Position numbers and translations under genes: made by a program. Under the pieces are notes generated by a model, which was given only the letters and a program-made list of their open reading frames with translations, did no database searches and was not told the origin of the DNA. Positions 19,754-29,053 of a stretch of 64,000 nucleotides of DNA are shown here, in pieces (positions within the stretch are counted from its first letter, which is position 1; the number at the start of each line of letters is the position of its first letter). Origin of the DNA: Stenotrophomonas sp. 364 (GTDB lineage: Bacteria; Pseudomonadota; Gammaproteobacteria; Xanthomonadales; Xanthomonadaceae); NCBI RefSeq assembly GCF_009832905.1, contig NZ_CP047135.1, positions 3,264,001 through 3,328,000 on the forward strand. The letters run 5' to 3'.

Positions 19754-20914
19754 TCAGCCGCTGGGCAACGCCAGCCACGCGCGTTGGCCCCTGCCGCCCA
19801 CTGATACGGCGGTCTGCCGCCACTCCACCATCAGGTCCAGTGCAACGTCCACCAGCGGCTCCCGATGCCAACCCTTCGCGTCCGCCCATTCGCGGCAGGC
19901 CTGCAGTTCCAGCCGTCCGTCGTCGCTGGCGGCGAGCACGTCCAGCGAGGCACTGCGACGCTGCTCGCCCTCCCCTACAAACACATGGCGACACACCGCC
20001 TGCCAGTGGCCGCGCCAGTACACCAGCCACACGCCCTCCACAGGCCGGTGGGTGGCATCCAGGCAGACACCGGCCACCACGATGCAATGGCCACCGGGAC
20101 TGGCAATGACAGTGTGCAGATAGCAGACGTGACGCCCGCTGTCCATGCCGTCCAGGGCCAGCGCATAGGGCTGCGTGTGCGTGAACAGGTCAGGGTGTGC
20201 GGTCAGCCGCAGGTCGTCGGGCAGCAGCAGGCGTGCGCTGAGCTCGCGACCGTCGGGAAGGCGGCGGCGAAGCTGCGCCTGCATCGGGCTGGCCAAGGCC
20301 GGATCATCGGGCGCCAGCCAAAGGCCGTGGTACGCGCGCAGCGCGGTGGCCACATGCGGCTGGCGCGACACCCACGCCGCCGCGGCCGCATCCCCATCCG
20401 CCTGACGCCGTTCGCCGAGCATCTGCCAGAACACGTGGGGGACCGCGTTGAAGTGAAGCACGACCTTGCGCTGCTCGTCGTACCCCAGCACCACTTCGCT
20501 GCGGTCAACGTAGCCCGACGCGAGGCGCAGCGACGTTCCCGCCAGGTCGGTCCAGGTGCCGGTTTGCGCCGTGCCGCCGTCGCAGGCGACGTCGTCCACG
20601 ATCGCACCGTCGCGCAGCATCTGCGTGCAGTACGCCGGACCGCCCATGCCCAGCTCGGCCCAGCCCAGAGTGACATCGCCGGCGGGCGGCTGGCGGGCGA
20701 AGGGCGACAACGGCGCCGAACGCAGTGCCGCGCCGCCCACCGGCAGCACGTCGCCGGCCAGGTCGAAGCGCGTCAGCAGGCTGTGCGTTGCAACGGTGGC
20801 AGCCAGTGCCGCAATCACGCCCAGTGGCGACCACCAGGCGATGCACACCGCCACCAGCACCACACTGGGCAGCCAGCGGGTGTAGCGCCGGAGCGCCGTG
20901 CGCTCAGGTGGCAT
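19754..20914 (-). CDS. Hypothetical protein with N-terminal membrane segment
   Basis: A 386-residue protein. The segment [29 protein letters not shown] (about residues 14-42) is hydrophobic and likely one or two membrane passes. The rest is soluble, with scattered Cys and many Trp, and no motif I can name. It lies 103 bases upstream of rimK on the same strand and is divergent from the exported protein at 21174. Some features (a [16 protein letters not shown] beta pattern) hint at a periplasmic beta-rich domain. Function unknown. Confidence 0.6.
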   Translation of the reverse strand: MPPERTALRRYTRWLPSVVLVAVCIAWWSPLGVIAALAATVATHSLLTRFDLAGDVLPVGGAALRSAPLSPFARQPPAGDVTLGWAELGMGGPAYCTQMLRDGAIVDDVACDGGTAQTGTWTDLAGTSLRLASGYVDRSEVVLGYDEQRKVVLHFNAVPHVFWQMLGERRQADGDAAAAAWVSRQPHVATALRAYHGLWLAPDDPALASPMQAQLRRRLPDGRELSARLLLPDDLRLTAHPDLFTHTQPYALALDGMDSGRHVCYLHTVIASPGGHCIVVAGVCLDATHRPVEGVWLVYWRGHWQAVCRHVFVGEGEQRRSASLDVLAASDDGRLELQACREWADAKGWHREPLVDVALDLMVEWRQTAVSVGGRGQRAWLALPSG

Positions 20915-21173
20915 GCGCCGCCGTCCAAGAACCGGATGTACCCCTCGCCCAGCCGACTACGATGTCCATTGCACTCCGGTTGCCACGCTGGTCCAGAGCA
21001 TGTCATTCAAGCCGATAGCAGCGGCACGAGCAATGGCTGCATGGCCATCGGGAAGAGATCGGCAGCGTGGCGATGGCGCGTCCGGGATGGCCCAGCGTGT
21101 GTCGCGGCGGGTTACATTGAGCCCCGTCTGCAATACCCACACTCCCCTCAGTGCCACTGCTCGCATGGATCGC

Positions 21174-21914
21174 ATGATGAACGCCCGCCACCGCGCACTG
21201 GCAGGCCTGTTGGGCATCTGCCTGGCCACGGCGACGCATGCGGCGCCTGCGTCGTTCACCGGCTACGGTGATTTTTACCGATCCCTCGGCGGCACCCTGT
21301 TCCCGGGTTCGGGCACGGACATGGCGATGCCCTGCACGGACGCGCCCCGCAACTGCGTCTGGGTGACCTCGATGGGCCAGGCGCTGCGACGCTTCGACCA
21401 GACCCTGTGGAGCGGACCGGGCGACCTGGCCATGACACCCCCTGCCGGCGTACCCGACGTGGCGTTCGACGGCGAGGCGTTGGTGGTGGGTACGCAGCGC
21501 TGGCCCCTGAGCGATGCGATCAACCTCGCGCCCGCACCGTGGCATGACAACGCGCCGATCGCTGCCGAAAACGTGGCGGTCATGACGCTGTGGCACCGCG
21601 GTAGCTCGGTGTGCCTGGACATCCGCCAGGTCAGCAGCGGCAAGGGCGACCGCTACACCAAGGTAGTGCTGCTGCATGAGAAGCGGCTCTACGTGCTGCC
21701 CCCGCTGTTTGGCACCTGTGCCGCCATCCGCGAAGCGCCGCACCACGGATTCAGCTATCCGAGCAACACCTACCTGGGCGCCGGGATGGAAAGCGATCCG
21801 GAAGGCCTGCAGGTGGACTACCTGCTGTCTGACGGCATCACCCGCGTCGAGCGGTACCGGCTGCGCTTCCCTGACCACGACAATCCCTTCGTGTTCGAGG
21901 CGATGCGCGAATAA
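21174..21914 (+). CDS. Exported protein of unknown function
   Basis: A 246-residue protein starting with a Sec signal peptide (NARHRALAGLLGICLATATHA, cut before APASF). The mature part has three or four Cys (PCTDAPRNCVW, SSVCLDI, GTCAAI) suited to disulfides. It has a repeated theme of beta strands but no motif that I recognise. Two alternative ATGs lie at 21165 and 21177. It is the last chromosomal gene before the island and ends 182 bases before the left attachment repeat. Confidence 0.65.
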   Translation: MMNARHRALAGLLGICLATATHAAPASFTGYGDFYRSLGGTLFPGSGTDMAMPCTDAPRNCVWVTSMGQALRRFDQTLWSGPGDLAMTPPAGVPDVAFDGEALVVGTQRWPLSDAINLAPAPWHDNAPIAAENVAVMTLWHRGSSVCLDIRQVSSGKGDRYTKVVLLHEKRLYVLPPLFGTCAAIREAPHHGFSYPSNTYLGAGMESDPEGLQVDYLLSDGITRVERYRLRFPDHDNPFVFEAMRE

Positions 21915-22096
21915 GTGGGGAATGGCAGCGGCCAATGCGCGCCGATGGTTGCCTGGACATGCTGGAAATGCCCGGATCTGGCGTCCTGTACGGATGCCGC
22001 GGGCGAGAGCTGCGATAGCGGTGCGCATGCAGGCAGGCGGTAGGCCGCAGGGTTCAACGGCTTGCAGAACGCCGCAGGCAGCAGCGGAAGCCGGTG

Positions 22097-22119
22097 ATGG
22101 AGCGGGTGAAGGGAATCGA
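22097..22119 (-). repeat. attL: tRNA-Gly 3'-end repeat
   Basis: Identical over 23 bases to 60920-60942, that is CCA, acceptor and T-arm bases of the tRNA read on the minus strand. Identity stops at 22120. No other part of a tRNA is present, so this is the remnant left by site-specific integration. Confidence 0.9.
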
Positions 22120-22371
22120 ATTCAGCCTCCCTAACCCGTTGATTGCTTAGTTCTTGCGATCCTCGGCACGGCCGAACGCCTGATACCCAACGTGATATCC
22201 GGATCCTACCCCACCGGAAGGACTGATGAGAAGGCCTAGCCAGCGCCGGTGCCCCTCCGATATCTAAGGCATACGCCCCCATGATCAGATCTGTGAAGTT
22301 TGTCGCGCTCATCTTCTTGCGCAGGTGAAATGGAGTGCTTGGATGAATCGTCATTTCACTCAGGAGCCCTC

Positions 22372-22713
22372 GTGCCCACAGACGTTCAACTCCGCATCGC
22401 AACCCAAGTCTTGCCTGGATTGCTAGCTCAGAACCCCACCCGGACCATCGACGCGCAGATGGTGGACCTCCGGTATTCCTTGGAACTCGCCTCTGCGCTG
22501 GTCCAACTCCATGCAGAGAAGAGCCTGGGCGGGGCGCTCGCCCTGCTTCCGCCATCCGGCTCGGCGCCTCGAGTGCAAGCGGTCTCGGTCGACCGAGACC
22601 TGCAGCCTCCACCCATGCCGGCGTCTCCGGATGCGTGGCGCGCTTCTCGGGGACTCCCACCAGCCAAACCAGAGAAACCCAACCCCAGCCGCTCTGGCCC
22701 TCAAATCCGATAA
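22372..22713 (+). CDS. Small hypothetical island protein
   Basis: A 113-residue protein of unknown family. The GTG at 22372 was chosen because AGGAG lies 5 bases upstream; ATG 22330 or TTG 22300 are in frame but lack good ribosome sites. The N-terminal half is helical (LRIATQVLPGLLA, RYSLELASALVQLHAEK). The C-terminal 45 residues are Pro/Ser rich and probably disordered. It is convergent with the relaxase. An inverted repeat GTGAAATG/CATTTCAC at 22325-22359 lies just upstream and may be an operator. Confidence 0.55.
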   Translation: MPTDVQLRIATQVLPGLLAQNPTRTIDAQMVDLRYSLELASALVQLHAEKSLGGALALLPPSGSAPRVQAVSVDRDLQPPPMPASPDAWRASRGLPPAKPEKPNPSRSGPQIR

Positions 22714-22718
22714 CAGCC

Positions 22719-22748
22719 AAAGCCCCGCAGATGCGGGGCTTCTTCTTA
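22719..22748 (+). terminator. Terminator between small island gene and relaxase
   Basis: The arms AGCCCCGC and GCGGGGCT close an AGAT loop, with TTCTTCTT following on the plus strand. It sits 7 bases after the stop at 22713. Confidence 0.8.
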
Positions 22749-22751
22749 GGC

Positions 22752-24281
22752 TCAGTGGAGTCGGGGCGGCTTCGGACTGCCAGACAAACCTAGGGCGGGT
22801 GGAGCCGCGCTGTTGCCAGCAGGACGTTCGGCCTTCGGGGCAGACGCACATCTCCGCAGCAGCGCATCGGCATGCCCGTCAATGGCCCGATCCAGCGTCT
22901 CGAGGGCTTCGGAGGACGCCTGCTTGCGCGCCTGTCCCAGTTCAGCCGTGCGCTTCTCAAGGGAAGACAGCCGCCGGGTCCGGCGCTCGGTCCATTCGCT
23001 TGGCGACCAGTAGCCAGGTCTGGGGTGATCAGTGGTGAATCGCTCCCACTCCTGCTCCGCCATGTGACGCAGCCGCTCAACACTGGAAAGCGTCATCAGG
23101 CGCCTGGCCCGGCTCATAAGAAGGTTCCGTAACACCCTGATCTTGGCCACCACCTCGCTGACCACGCCTCGAAGCCCTCGGGACTCCCCACTGGAAAAGA
23201 CTTCGGTTCTTGCCTGCTCCAGCCACCGACGGACGGGCTGAAGCGCAAGATCGGCGCGGGCTTGTGCGACCTCGGCTAGAGCCCTTATCCCCTCGTCAAT
23301 GAGTTCAGGCAGCGATTGCTGGGGAGGCGTCGGATCCGCGTCCGCGCCAATGAGCTTGGAAAGCCGCATGCCGGATATGCCGCGAATCTCCAACCCTGGG
23401 ACCGGGGTGACGACTCCCGGACGGGCGCCAGCGCTTCCATGGGCGGTGCCAGGGCGGGCATCTGAGTCCGATGCCATTGGCTCGCCCTGGAACGGTATCT
23501 GGTCCAGCAGTTGCGCCCGGCGCTCCTGGTTCTCCCATCGGATCTTGTCATTTTCCTGGGCCCGGTCCGAAGCTTGCCCCCTGCGAGCCAAGGCCGTGGC
23601 TGCCTTGCCGACGTGGCGGGTGGGTTCGCGCGCCAAGACGGCCGCCTCAATGGCGTCGCCGCGCAACATGGCCGACCGGGCCTGCTCCGCCAGGCCACGG
23701 TGGTCAATGCAGGCGTCGATCCCGGCGGCTGCCAAATGGGCATTGGTGGTTGCGGCCACCATTTCCCGGATCCACTCAACTTGGGCCTTGCCTGAAGGTC
23801 CGCCATCCAGCTCGCGCGTCTTATCGGCGAACCCGTTCGCGCCAATGCGCCGAGTCGTCGCCAGCAGATGGACATGGTGGTTCAGGCCGTCCGCAGTGCC
23901 AGGCGAATGAATGCTGGCTTGGAGCGCAAAGCCGTATCGGGCCACCAACGTCTCAGCAATGCAAAACGCGAGCTCGGCTCTCTGCTCCCCCGACAGCTCA
24001 TGAGGCAGAGCAACCTCAAACTCCCGAGCCACCGTAGCGTCCCTTCTCTTCTCAGCGGCCTCGACAGCAGGCCAGAGCTCTGCAACATCGGTCGCCCAGG
24101 ACGGGGCGCCCTGGGGGGCAAGGCAGAAGCTCTCGACCACCCCGCCGCGGCGGCGGTAGTCGTGCTGCTGCCCGGTGAGGAAATCGGCGAGCAGCAAGCC
24201 GCCGCGGTAGGCGGCCGCTGCGATAGCGGATTGGCCCTTTCGGCGGCTGAAGGTTTTGACTGAGGCGTGGTAAATAGCCAT
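22752..24281 (-). CDS. MobA/MobL-family relaxase
   Basis: A 509-residue protein starting MAIYHASVKTFSRRKGQSAIAAAAYRGG, the hallmark of MobQ relaxases (RSF1010 MobA, pIP501-type TraA). The catalytic Tyr is expected in this N-terminal part. The three-His metal site is visible as NHHVHLLATTR near residues 150-160, and HELSGEQRAELA matches the family. The last 200 residues are charged helices with no helicase or primase domain, so it is a relaxase-only form. It would nick oriT and pilot the transferred strand. The start lies about 100 bases from the oriT-like site. Confidence 0.85.
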   Translation of the reverse strand: MAIYHASVKTFSRRKGQSAIAAAAYRGGLLLADFLTGQQHDYRRRGGVVESFCLAPQGAPSWATDVAELWPAVEAAEKRRDATVAREFEVALPHELSGEQRAELAFCIAETLVARYGFALQASIHSPGTADGLNHHVHLLATTRRIGANGFADKTRELDGGPSGKAQVEWIREMVAATTNAHLAAAGIDACIDHRGLAEQARSAMLRGDAIEAAVLAREPTRHVGKAATALARRGQASDRAQENDKIRWENQERRAQLLDQIPFQGEPMASDSDARPGTAHGSAGARPGVVTPVPGLEIRGISGMRLSKLIGADADPTPPQQSLPELIDEGIRALAEVAQARADLALQPVRRWLEQARTEVFSSGESRGLRGVVSEVVAKIRVLRNLLMSRARRLMTLSSVERLRHMAEQEWERFTTDHPRPGYWSPSEWTERRTRRLSSLEKRTAELGQARKQASSEALETLDRAIDGHADALLRRCASAPKAERPAGNSAAPPALGLSGSPKPPRLH

Positions 24282-24379
24282 AGAAGCTCCATGTAGACAT
24301 GGAACCTTTATGGCGGAGATTTGGCTCTTGGCAAGCCGCGCAGAGGCTTGGGGTTCAAGGGGCGGAGCCCTTTGCGCAC

Positions 24380-24410
24380 ACGTTACGCAGTAACGTCTAA
24401 GTGCGCTCTT
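24380..24410 (+). other. Predicted oriT of MobQ/RSF1010 type
   Basis: A 7-bp inverted repeat, ACGTTAC-GCA-GTAACGT, is followed one base later by TAAGTGCGCTCT. RSF1010 oriT has the same design: an inverted repeat, then TAAGTGCGCCCT with nicking after TAAGTGCG. By analogy nic would fall between 24405 and 24406. The site lies directly upstream of the divergent MobQ relaxase gene. Confidence 0.7.
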
Positions 24411-24553
24411 CGCTTCCGAACTACCGCCATTTTCACGACCAGCCTATGCACTGCATTGCCCCAATAGTTCAACTTGAACAGCGACTTTTTCAGTTGACGA
24501 CCGGCATCAGTCACTTGCAACATCAGCACACGATCAAAACACTCAGGGGAAAT

Positions 24554-26182
24554 ATGGACGTATCCATTGCGTTTCAGGGAGGCGGGGCCCGCGTCTTGGA
24601 ACTTTTGGCCGCAGCGCAAGCATGCCGCCAACTCGAAACAGAAAAGAAACTTACAGTATTTCGCGCATCAGGATCTTCGGCAGGTGCAATAGCGGCTGCG
24701 ATGTTAGTCACCAACTGCAACATCTCAAACGTTATTGAGGGACTGCCAGGACTTGAGAAAGAGGTAAGCAGATACTTCCCTGCGTGGCGACTAAAAGCGG
24801 CATGCATCATAAGTCGCTGGATGCGCGGCATGCCCATCTATAGCGAATTAGATGTTAGCGAACTACTCATAAAGATATTTGCAATCGGCGGCGTAGATGC
24901 CCGACGACCTCTTGAAGACTTAGTCGATAAACGCTACGAACTGCGAATCCTTCGGTCTGATATCCAGGCGAACACTTCTAGAAATGTAACCGAGAAGTCA
25001 TCAGAACGCCTTGTGGACGCACTTGTTGACTCCGCCGCTATTCCATTCGTCTTTCGAACGCCCAAGACATCAAGTAGACCAGAACTACTGGATGGGGGGA
25101 TATTCCAAAACTTGCCCGCCCTTGAAGCAGCGAAAGACTTGGCTGAAGATCACGCAGTCCTTGCATTTTCCTTCGATAAGGCTTCGCGCACAGCTTCCGG
25201 TAAAACCACGCTTCTAGAATATGGAAAAATAATCATCGACAGCTTGGTTGACGAGCGAGTGGAAAGCTCCGCTCAAGGAATAAAGGAGTCAAACGTGATC
25301 AGACTCCAGCAACGCAGGTCAACTCTCGACTTCAAGAGCATCTTCACGGAGGATTCCAGAAGAGGTTTCAATGATGAAGTTGTTTCAACCAAAAGCAGGA
25401 TTATTGCGTGGAAGGACCGCTACTTTGGTGCCGCAGGTCAAGACCTGCACTCGACGCACCCAGTAGACGTGGCAGCTGCGGCAAGCCTTGTTCGTAAACG
25501 AGCATTAGGATTTTTCGAAAATTCAAAAAGGACCTCCTATCACGCCACCCTCGTTAGACATGAAGTAACTTACGAGACCTTGGGACTTAATGTCGTTGAG
25601 AGCATCCAGCTTGAAGTTCACATAGATGGATCTCACAACCTCGGACTCCAATTTCTTCAGTTCAACTACTACGCTGACTCTGAAAGCTCCCTCCTCAGAG
25701 ACGTTGACCTCCAGGTTTACGATTCAAAAGGAAATTCTAAGAAGGCACTCCTGCTCCCCTTTCGCATTGAAGGGGCTGGAAAAGGAATTACCAACTTGGT
25801 TGGCTTGGACCGCCCCTTAGCTGAAGGCGACAGCATTCGAATTGTCAAGATTGAAAAAACATACAATGGCCTTGCGCGCTATGAGCAGGAAGGCTTATGC
25901 TGGCAAACGTTCAGAATGTCGCCGGGCAAGACCACTGACCGCTTGCAGATTGTGACAAACTTCAGGGAAGCCAACTTCCCAAAACATTACAGCGATGCCC
26001 GTCCGGCCGAAAAAAATCAGCGAATTTTGTACAATGAAGTTGGCCAAGGCAACCAGTTGAAAACGACAACTGAGGTTTCTAGCTCCCATAAACCTGGCTG
26101 GAAGACTCTGATTTCGGAAGTGGATCTCGCATCCTTGACAGATGGGATGAATTTTGCTAGCGTTGTTTACTACAAGGATTGA
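24554..26182 (+). CDS. Patatin-like phospholipase with extra C-terminal domain
   Basis: A 542-residue protein. The patatin domain (about 1-300) has the oxyanion motif QGGGAR, the nucleophile elbow GSSAG (Ser near residue 40) and the DGG acid motif in LLDGGIFQN, so the Ser/Asp dyad is intact. The C-terminal 200 residues are beta-rich and unassigned. Patatins cleave membrane phospholipids, and many island-borne ones act in phage defence or toxicity. The ATG at 24554 follows AGGGGA and matches the domain start. AT-rich codon use differs sharply from the pil genes. It stands alone just after oriT, so any sensor must be its own C-terminus. Confidence 0.8.
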   Translation: MDVSIAFQGGGARVLELLAAAQACRQLETEKKLTVFRASGSSAGAIAAAMLVTNCNISNVIEGLPGLEKEVSRYFPAWRLKAACIISRWMRGMPIYSELDVSELLIKIFAIGGVDARRPLEDLVDKRYELRILRSDIQANTSRNVTEKSSERLVDALVDSAAIPFVFRTPKTSSRPELLDGGIFQNLPALEAAKDLAEDHAVLAFSFDKASRTASGKTTLLEYGKIIIDSLVDERVESSAQGIKESNVIRLQQRRSTLDFKSIFTEDSRRGFNDEVVSTKSRIIAWKDRYFGAAGQDLHSTHPVDVAAAASLVRKRALGFFENSKRTSYHATLVRHEVTYETLGLNVVESIQLEVHIDGSHNLGLQFLQFNYYADSESSLLRDVDLQVYDSKGNSKKALLLPFRIEGAGKGITNLVGLDRPLAEGDSIRIVKIEKTYNGLARYEQEGLCWQTFRMSPGKTTDRLQIVTNFREANFPKHYSDARPAEKNQRILYNEVGQGNQLKTTTEVSSSHKPGWKTLISEVDLASLTDGMNFASVVYYKD

Positions 26183-26263
26183 ATTTTCTAACGGAGGCTG
26201 TGATGCGCGGAATTCAGGAAATTTGACGCTTCGTTTCCCCTAGAGGCTTTGTGCTATCGAGCC

Positions 26264-26303
26264 AGCCCGGCGCCTCCATCTCGAGGTGCCGGGCTTCTTT
26301 GTT
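26264..26303 (+). terminator. Terminator of the patatin gene
   Basis: AGCCCGGC pairs with GCCGGGCT and an inner CCTC pairs with GAGG around CATCTC; TCTTTGTTT follows. It lies about 80 bases after the patatin stop. The rest of the 297-base gap up to 26480 shows no gene. Confidence 0.8.
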
Positions 26304-26479
26304 TAACGAGATTGCGATCTCCAGACCCACCACTGAGGCGTCGAAATAGCCCGGAAGGCAGCAATCCCCATCAGCCGCCTAGCTTCTGAATAGCCGGCTC
26401 TAGCGACGCCCCTCGGCCCCCGCTGCCATACAGGCGTTACCTCTAGAACCCCGCCAGCTTGCGGAGCAACCGGTTCTAG

Positions 26480-27346
26480 ATGAAGATCAAGCCGGGACAA
26501 CCTGAGGCGGGGCGGGTCTTGGAAGATCATTACGAGCCAGATGAAGACGGCTATCCCAGGGAAATTGTTGGACCTTGGGTTTTGGATAAGCACCATTTCC
26601 TCAGGCATTACGTCACTGCGTCACGAGGCGCCCGGGGAAACATGGGCGGCTCTCACTGCCTTATCGATCTCTATTGTGGCCCAGGGAAAGCACGCATCCG
26701 GGAAACCCAAGGATCCGTTCCCGGCGGGACGCTGACTGCAATTGATGCAGCGTCTCGAAGCACTCGTGGCCAAGCCGTCCCTTTTAGCCGGGTGTTCATC
26801 GCGGACCTATTGGAAGAGAACGTAAGAGCTTGCAGGGCTAGGCTTTCCGCAAGGTCGGACGTTCAAGTCACGTCATTCGTGGGTGGGGCTGAGACTACCG
26901 TGCACCAAGTAGTGGGAAACCTTCCTAGGCGCGGCATTCACCTAGCCTACCTTGACCCATACGCGCTTCCCCAGCTCCCGTTCTCCGTTCTCAGGGCTTT
27001 GGCGGCTGCCCCCAAGGTGGACCTTCTCATCCATTTTGCGGCGTCAGACATGGTTCGCAACCTAGAACGTCGCGACCTTTGGTCCAGGTTCGATGCAGTC
27101 GCACCGGGCTGGCAAGACAGCTGTAATACAAATCGCGGCAAGTCGGTCGTTCGCCAGCAGTTCTTTACTCACTGGACAGGGCTACTCGAAGGCTTGGGCT
27201 ATCACGTCTCGGATCGAGTTGTCTCAGTAAAAAATACCAGGCGTCGAGAGATCTACCGACTGGTGCTGGCCTCCAAGCACAAGCTTGGCGACAACATCTG
27301 GCGGACACTCAACGATCGTTCAGGACAAAAGGGCCTGTCTCTCTGA
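26480..27346 (+). CDS. tcmP: Three-Cys-motif partner protein TcmP
   Basis: A 288-residue protein. It begins EPDEDGYPREIVGPWVLDKHHFLRHY, then has IDLYCGPGKARI (a methyltransferase-type motif I), FIADLLEENVRACRARL and HLAYLDPYALPQLPF, a pattern I associate with TcmP proteins. These always neighbour a three-Cys-motif Gp37/Gp68-type protein, and one starts 9 bases downstream here. The Rossmann-like motifs suggest S-adenosylmethionine or nucleotide binding; the reaction is unknown. Confidence 0.75.
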   Translation: MKIKPGQPEAGRVLEDHYEPDEDGYPREIVGPWVLDKHHFLRHYVTASRGARGNMGGSHCLIDLYCGPGKARIRETQGSVPGGTLTAIDAASRSTRGQAVPFSRVFIADLLEENVRACRARLSARSDVQVTSFVGGAETTVHQVVGNLPRRGIHLAYLDPYALPQLPFSVLRALAAAPKVDLLIHFAASDMVRNLERRDLWSRFDAVAPGWQDSCNTNRGKSVVRQQFFTHWTGLLEGLGYHVSDRVVSVKNTRRREIYRLVLASKHKLGDNIWRTLNDRSGQKGLSL

Positions 27347-27355
27347 GAAGCAGTG

Positions 27356-28096
27356 ATGGCAACCAACTCGCGCATCGAATGGACTGAAGCCACATGGAAT
27401 CCCGTTGTTGGATGCACGAAGGTCTCGCCTGGATGCAAGCACTGCTATGCCGAGGTTATGGCCCGACGCCTGCAGGCTATGGGAACACCCGGCTACGAGC
27501 ATGGGTTCAAGAAGGTCGTTCTGCGCAATGAAAAGCTGATTGAGCCGCTGCTAAGGAAGAAGCCGACGATCTATTTCGTCAACTCGATGAGCGACCTCTT
27601 TCATCCTAAGGTCCCCTCTGCGTTCGTCGAGTCTGTCTTTGAGACGATGCAAGAAGCAAATTGGCATACATACCAAATCCTCACCAAGCGCGCCGACCGC
27701 ATGGCAGATTTTCTGCGCGACAAGCAGGTAGCAGATCACATCTGGGTTGGAACATCGGTTGAAAACAAGAAGCACGGCGTTCCACGCATCAATCATCTGA
27801 GGCGGATTGAAGCAAAGACTCGGTTTCTCTCCGCGGAGCCACTGTTAGAGGACCTTGGTCCGTTGGATCTGGACGGGATTTCTTGGGTCATCGTTGGCGG
27901 GGAGTCGGGCCATGGAGCCAGGCCGATGCGGCCCAGCTGGGCCCGATCAGTTCAGCAGCAATGCTGCGCAGCGGGAGTGAGCTTTTTCTTTAAGCAATGG
28001 GGAGCCCATGGCGAAGATGGAGTTCGACGTTCAAAGAAGGAAAACGGGCGGGAGTTAGATGGTAGAAGCTGGAGCCAGATGCCATCAACGCTCTAG
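27356..28096 (+). CDS. Phage Gp37/Gp68-family (DUF5131) three-Cys-motif protein
   Basis: A 246-residue protein with SRIEWTEATWNPVVGCTKVS at the start and three cysteines spaced Cx6Cx2C (CTKVSPGCKHC), the likely metal or FeS ligand set. FVNSMSDLFHP, QILTKRADRM, VGTSVENKK, FLSAEPLLEDLG, WVIVGGESG and FKQWGAHG are the conserved blocks of this phage- and island-borne family. It is related in layout to radical-SAM-like enzymes, but the activity is not established to my knowledge. ATG 27356 is preferred to the adjacent GTG 27353. It is co-transcribed with tcmP. Confidence 0.82.
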   Translation: MATNSRIEWTEATWNPVVGCTKVSPGCKHCYAEVMARRLQAMGTPGYEHGFKKVVLRNEKLIEPLLRKKPTIYFVNSMSDLFHPKVPSAFVESVFETMQEANWHTYQILTKRADRMADFLRDKQVADHIWVGTSVENKKHGVPRINHLRRIEAKTRFLSAEPLLEDLGPLDLDGISWVIVGGESGHGARPMRPSWARSVQQQCCAAGVSFFFKQWGAHGEDGVRRSKKENGRELDGRSWSQMPSTL

Positions 28097-28150
28097 CTGA
28101 CAGCCTCACCCCCTACTCCGGTACTGAATTGACCACCCACTCGCTTTTCA

Positions 28151-28180
28151 CTTGGGGCGCCCCTTAAAAGCCGCCCCAAG
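28151..28180 (+). terminator. Hairpin after the tcmP operon
   Basis: CTTGGGGCG pairs with CGCCCCAAG around a 12-base loop, followed by TCCCTTGTCTT. It lies 55 bases after the stop at 28096. The tract after it is weak, so termination is plausible rather than certain. Confidence 0.5.
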
Positions 28181-28293
28181 TCCCTTGTCTTGCCCAAACC
28201 CATTTGCCAACGTCATGAGGTGACGCAGCAGCCGGGGCGGACGACCACGTCGGGCAGATACTTAAATCTTGCAGCCTACGATTGCGGGAGGAC

Positions 28294-28896
28294 CTAGGGC
28301 CCTTGACTTCCCAAAAATACGCTTTTCTCTTCGCAAACGATCTCCCCACCGTCATCACCATTACCTCTGAACTGAACACCGATCCGTCGCAGCTCTTCCA
28401 CAATCTCGATTGTGGCCTTGGTCGAAATCGGACGACCCACCAGAATGGTCATTTTTCCCGCAACTGCGACCACAGTGCGAGCCCTACCCTCTGCTTCAAG
28501 CCGCTTGAGTGCGACGAGAAGCGCAGCTTGGTCGCGAGTAATCGCCGCCCCAAACGCCGCAAAAAGCGCTAGTAGCGCCGAGATGCAAACCGAGATAGAG
28601 ACGCTGGCAGACGATGACAGGAGTAACGCTTGCACCAATGCGATTGGATTAAGTGCATTCCGGGAAATGCGAATGCCACCTGAGGCTCTAGGATTTAATA
28701 GCACCCACTCCGATACACTTCTAATCGAATCGGAATCCTCACCACTACCTCGGGGAGTGACGGCACCGCCGCTAAGGATCCGCAACGCGAGATCCGGAAA
28801 ATCCCTTAGATCAAGACCGGCTCCTGTGACCGCGCGAGCGACAACTGACGGCAGCTCATGCTTGGAAAATCCATCCATCTTGGCAACATCTTCCAT
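28294..28896 (-). CDS. Membrane protein of unknown function, partner of the nuclease-like gene
   Basis: About 200 residues if it starts at ATG 28896 (GGAG 5 bases upstream). The frame stays open to a TTG at 29070 that overlaps the preceding gene, giving 258 residues, but that extra part does not look like typical protein. A strongly hydrophobic stretch (PIALVQALLLSSSASVSISVCISALLALFAAFGAAI) predicts one or two membrane passes. The C-terminus (ALLVALKRLEAEGRARTVV...EIVEELRRIGVQFR) is a small soluble domain. It is read after the nuclease-like gene on the same strand. Confidence 0.6.
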   Translation of the reverse strand: MEDVAKMDGFSKHELPSVVARAVTGAGLDLRDFPDLALRILSGGAVTPRGSGEDSDSIRSVSEWVLLNPRASGGIRISRNALNPIALVQALLLSSSASVSISVCISALLALFAAFGAAITRDQAALLVALKRLEAEGRARTVVAVAGKMTILVGRPISTKATIEIVEELRRIGVQFRGNGDDGGEIVCEEKSVFLGSQGP

Positions 28897-29053
28897 TTCA
28901 ACTCCACAGCGTCGTTTAAGGAAAAAACTCGTGACAGGACGCAGCCCGGAAAGCCAGCCTCTACTATCCGACCCGTCAATTAACGCAGATCCCGGGTGCT
29001 TTCGGCAACCATGACCATCCTTTGTCTCCCAGCAATCCACCACTGCGCTTCGG

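Noticed and set aside
24401..24553. In-frame extension of the patatin gene upstream of 24554
   Set aside because: It would start inside the oriT-like sequence; AGGGGA and the patatin domain start both support 24554.
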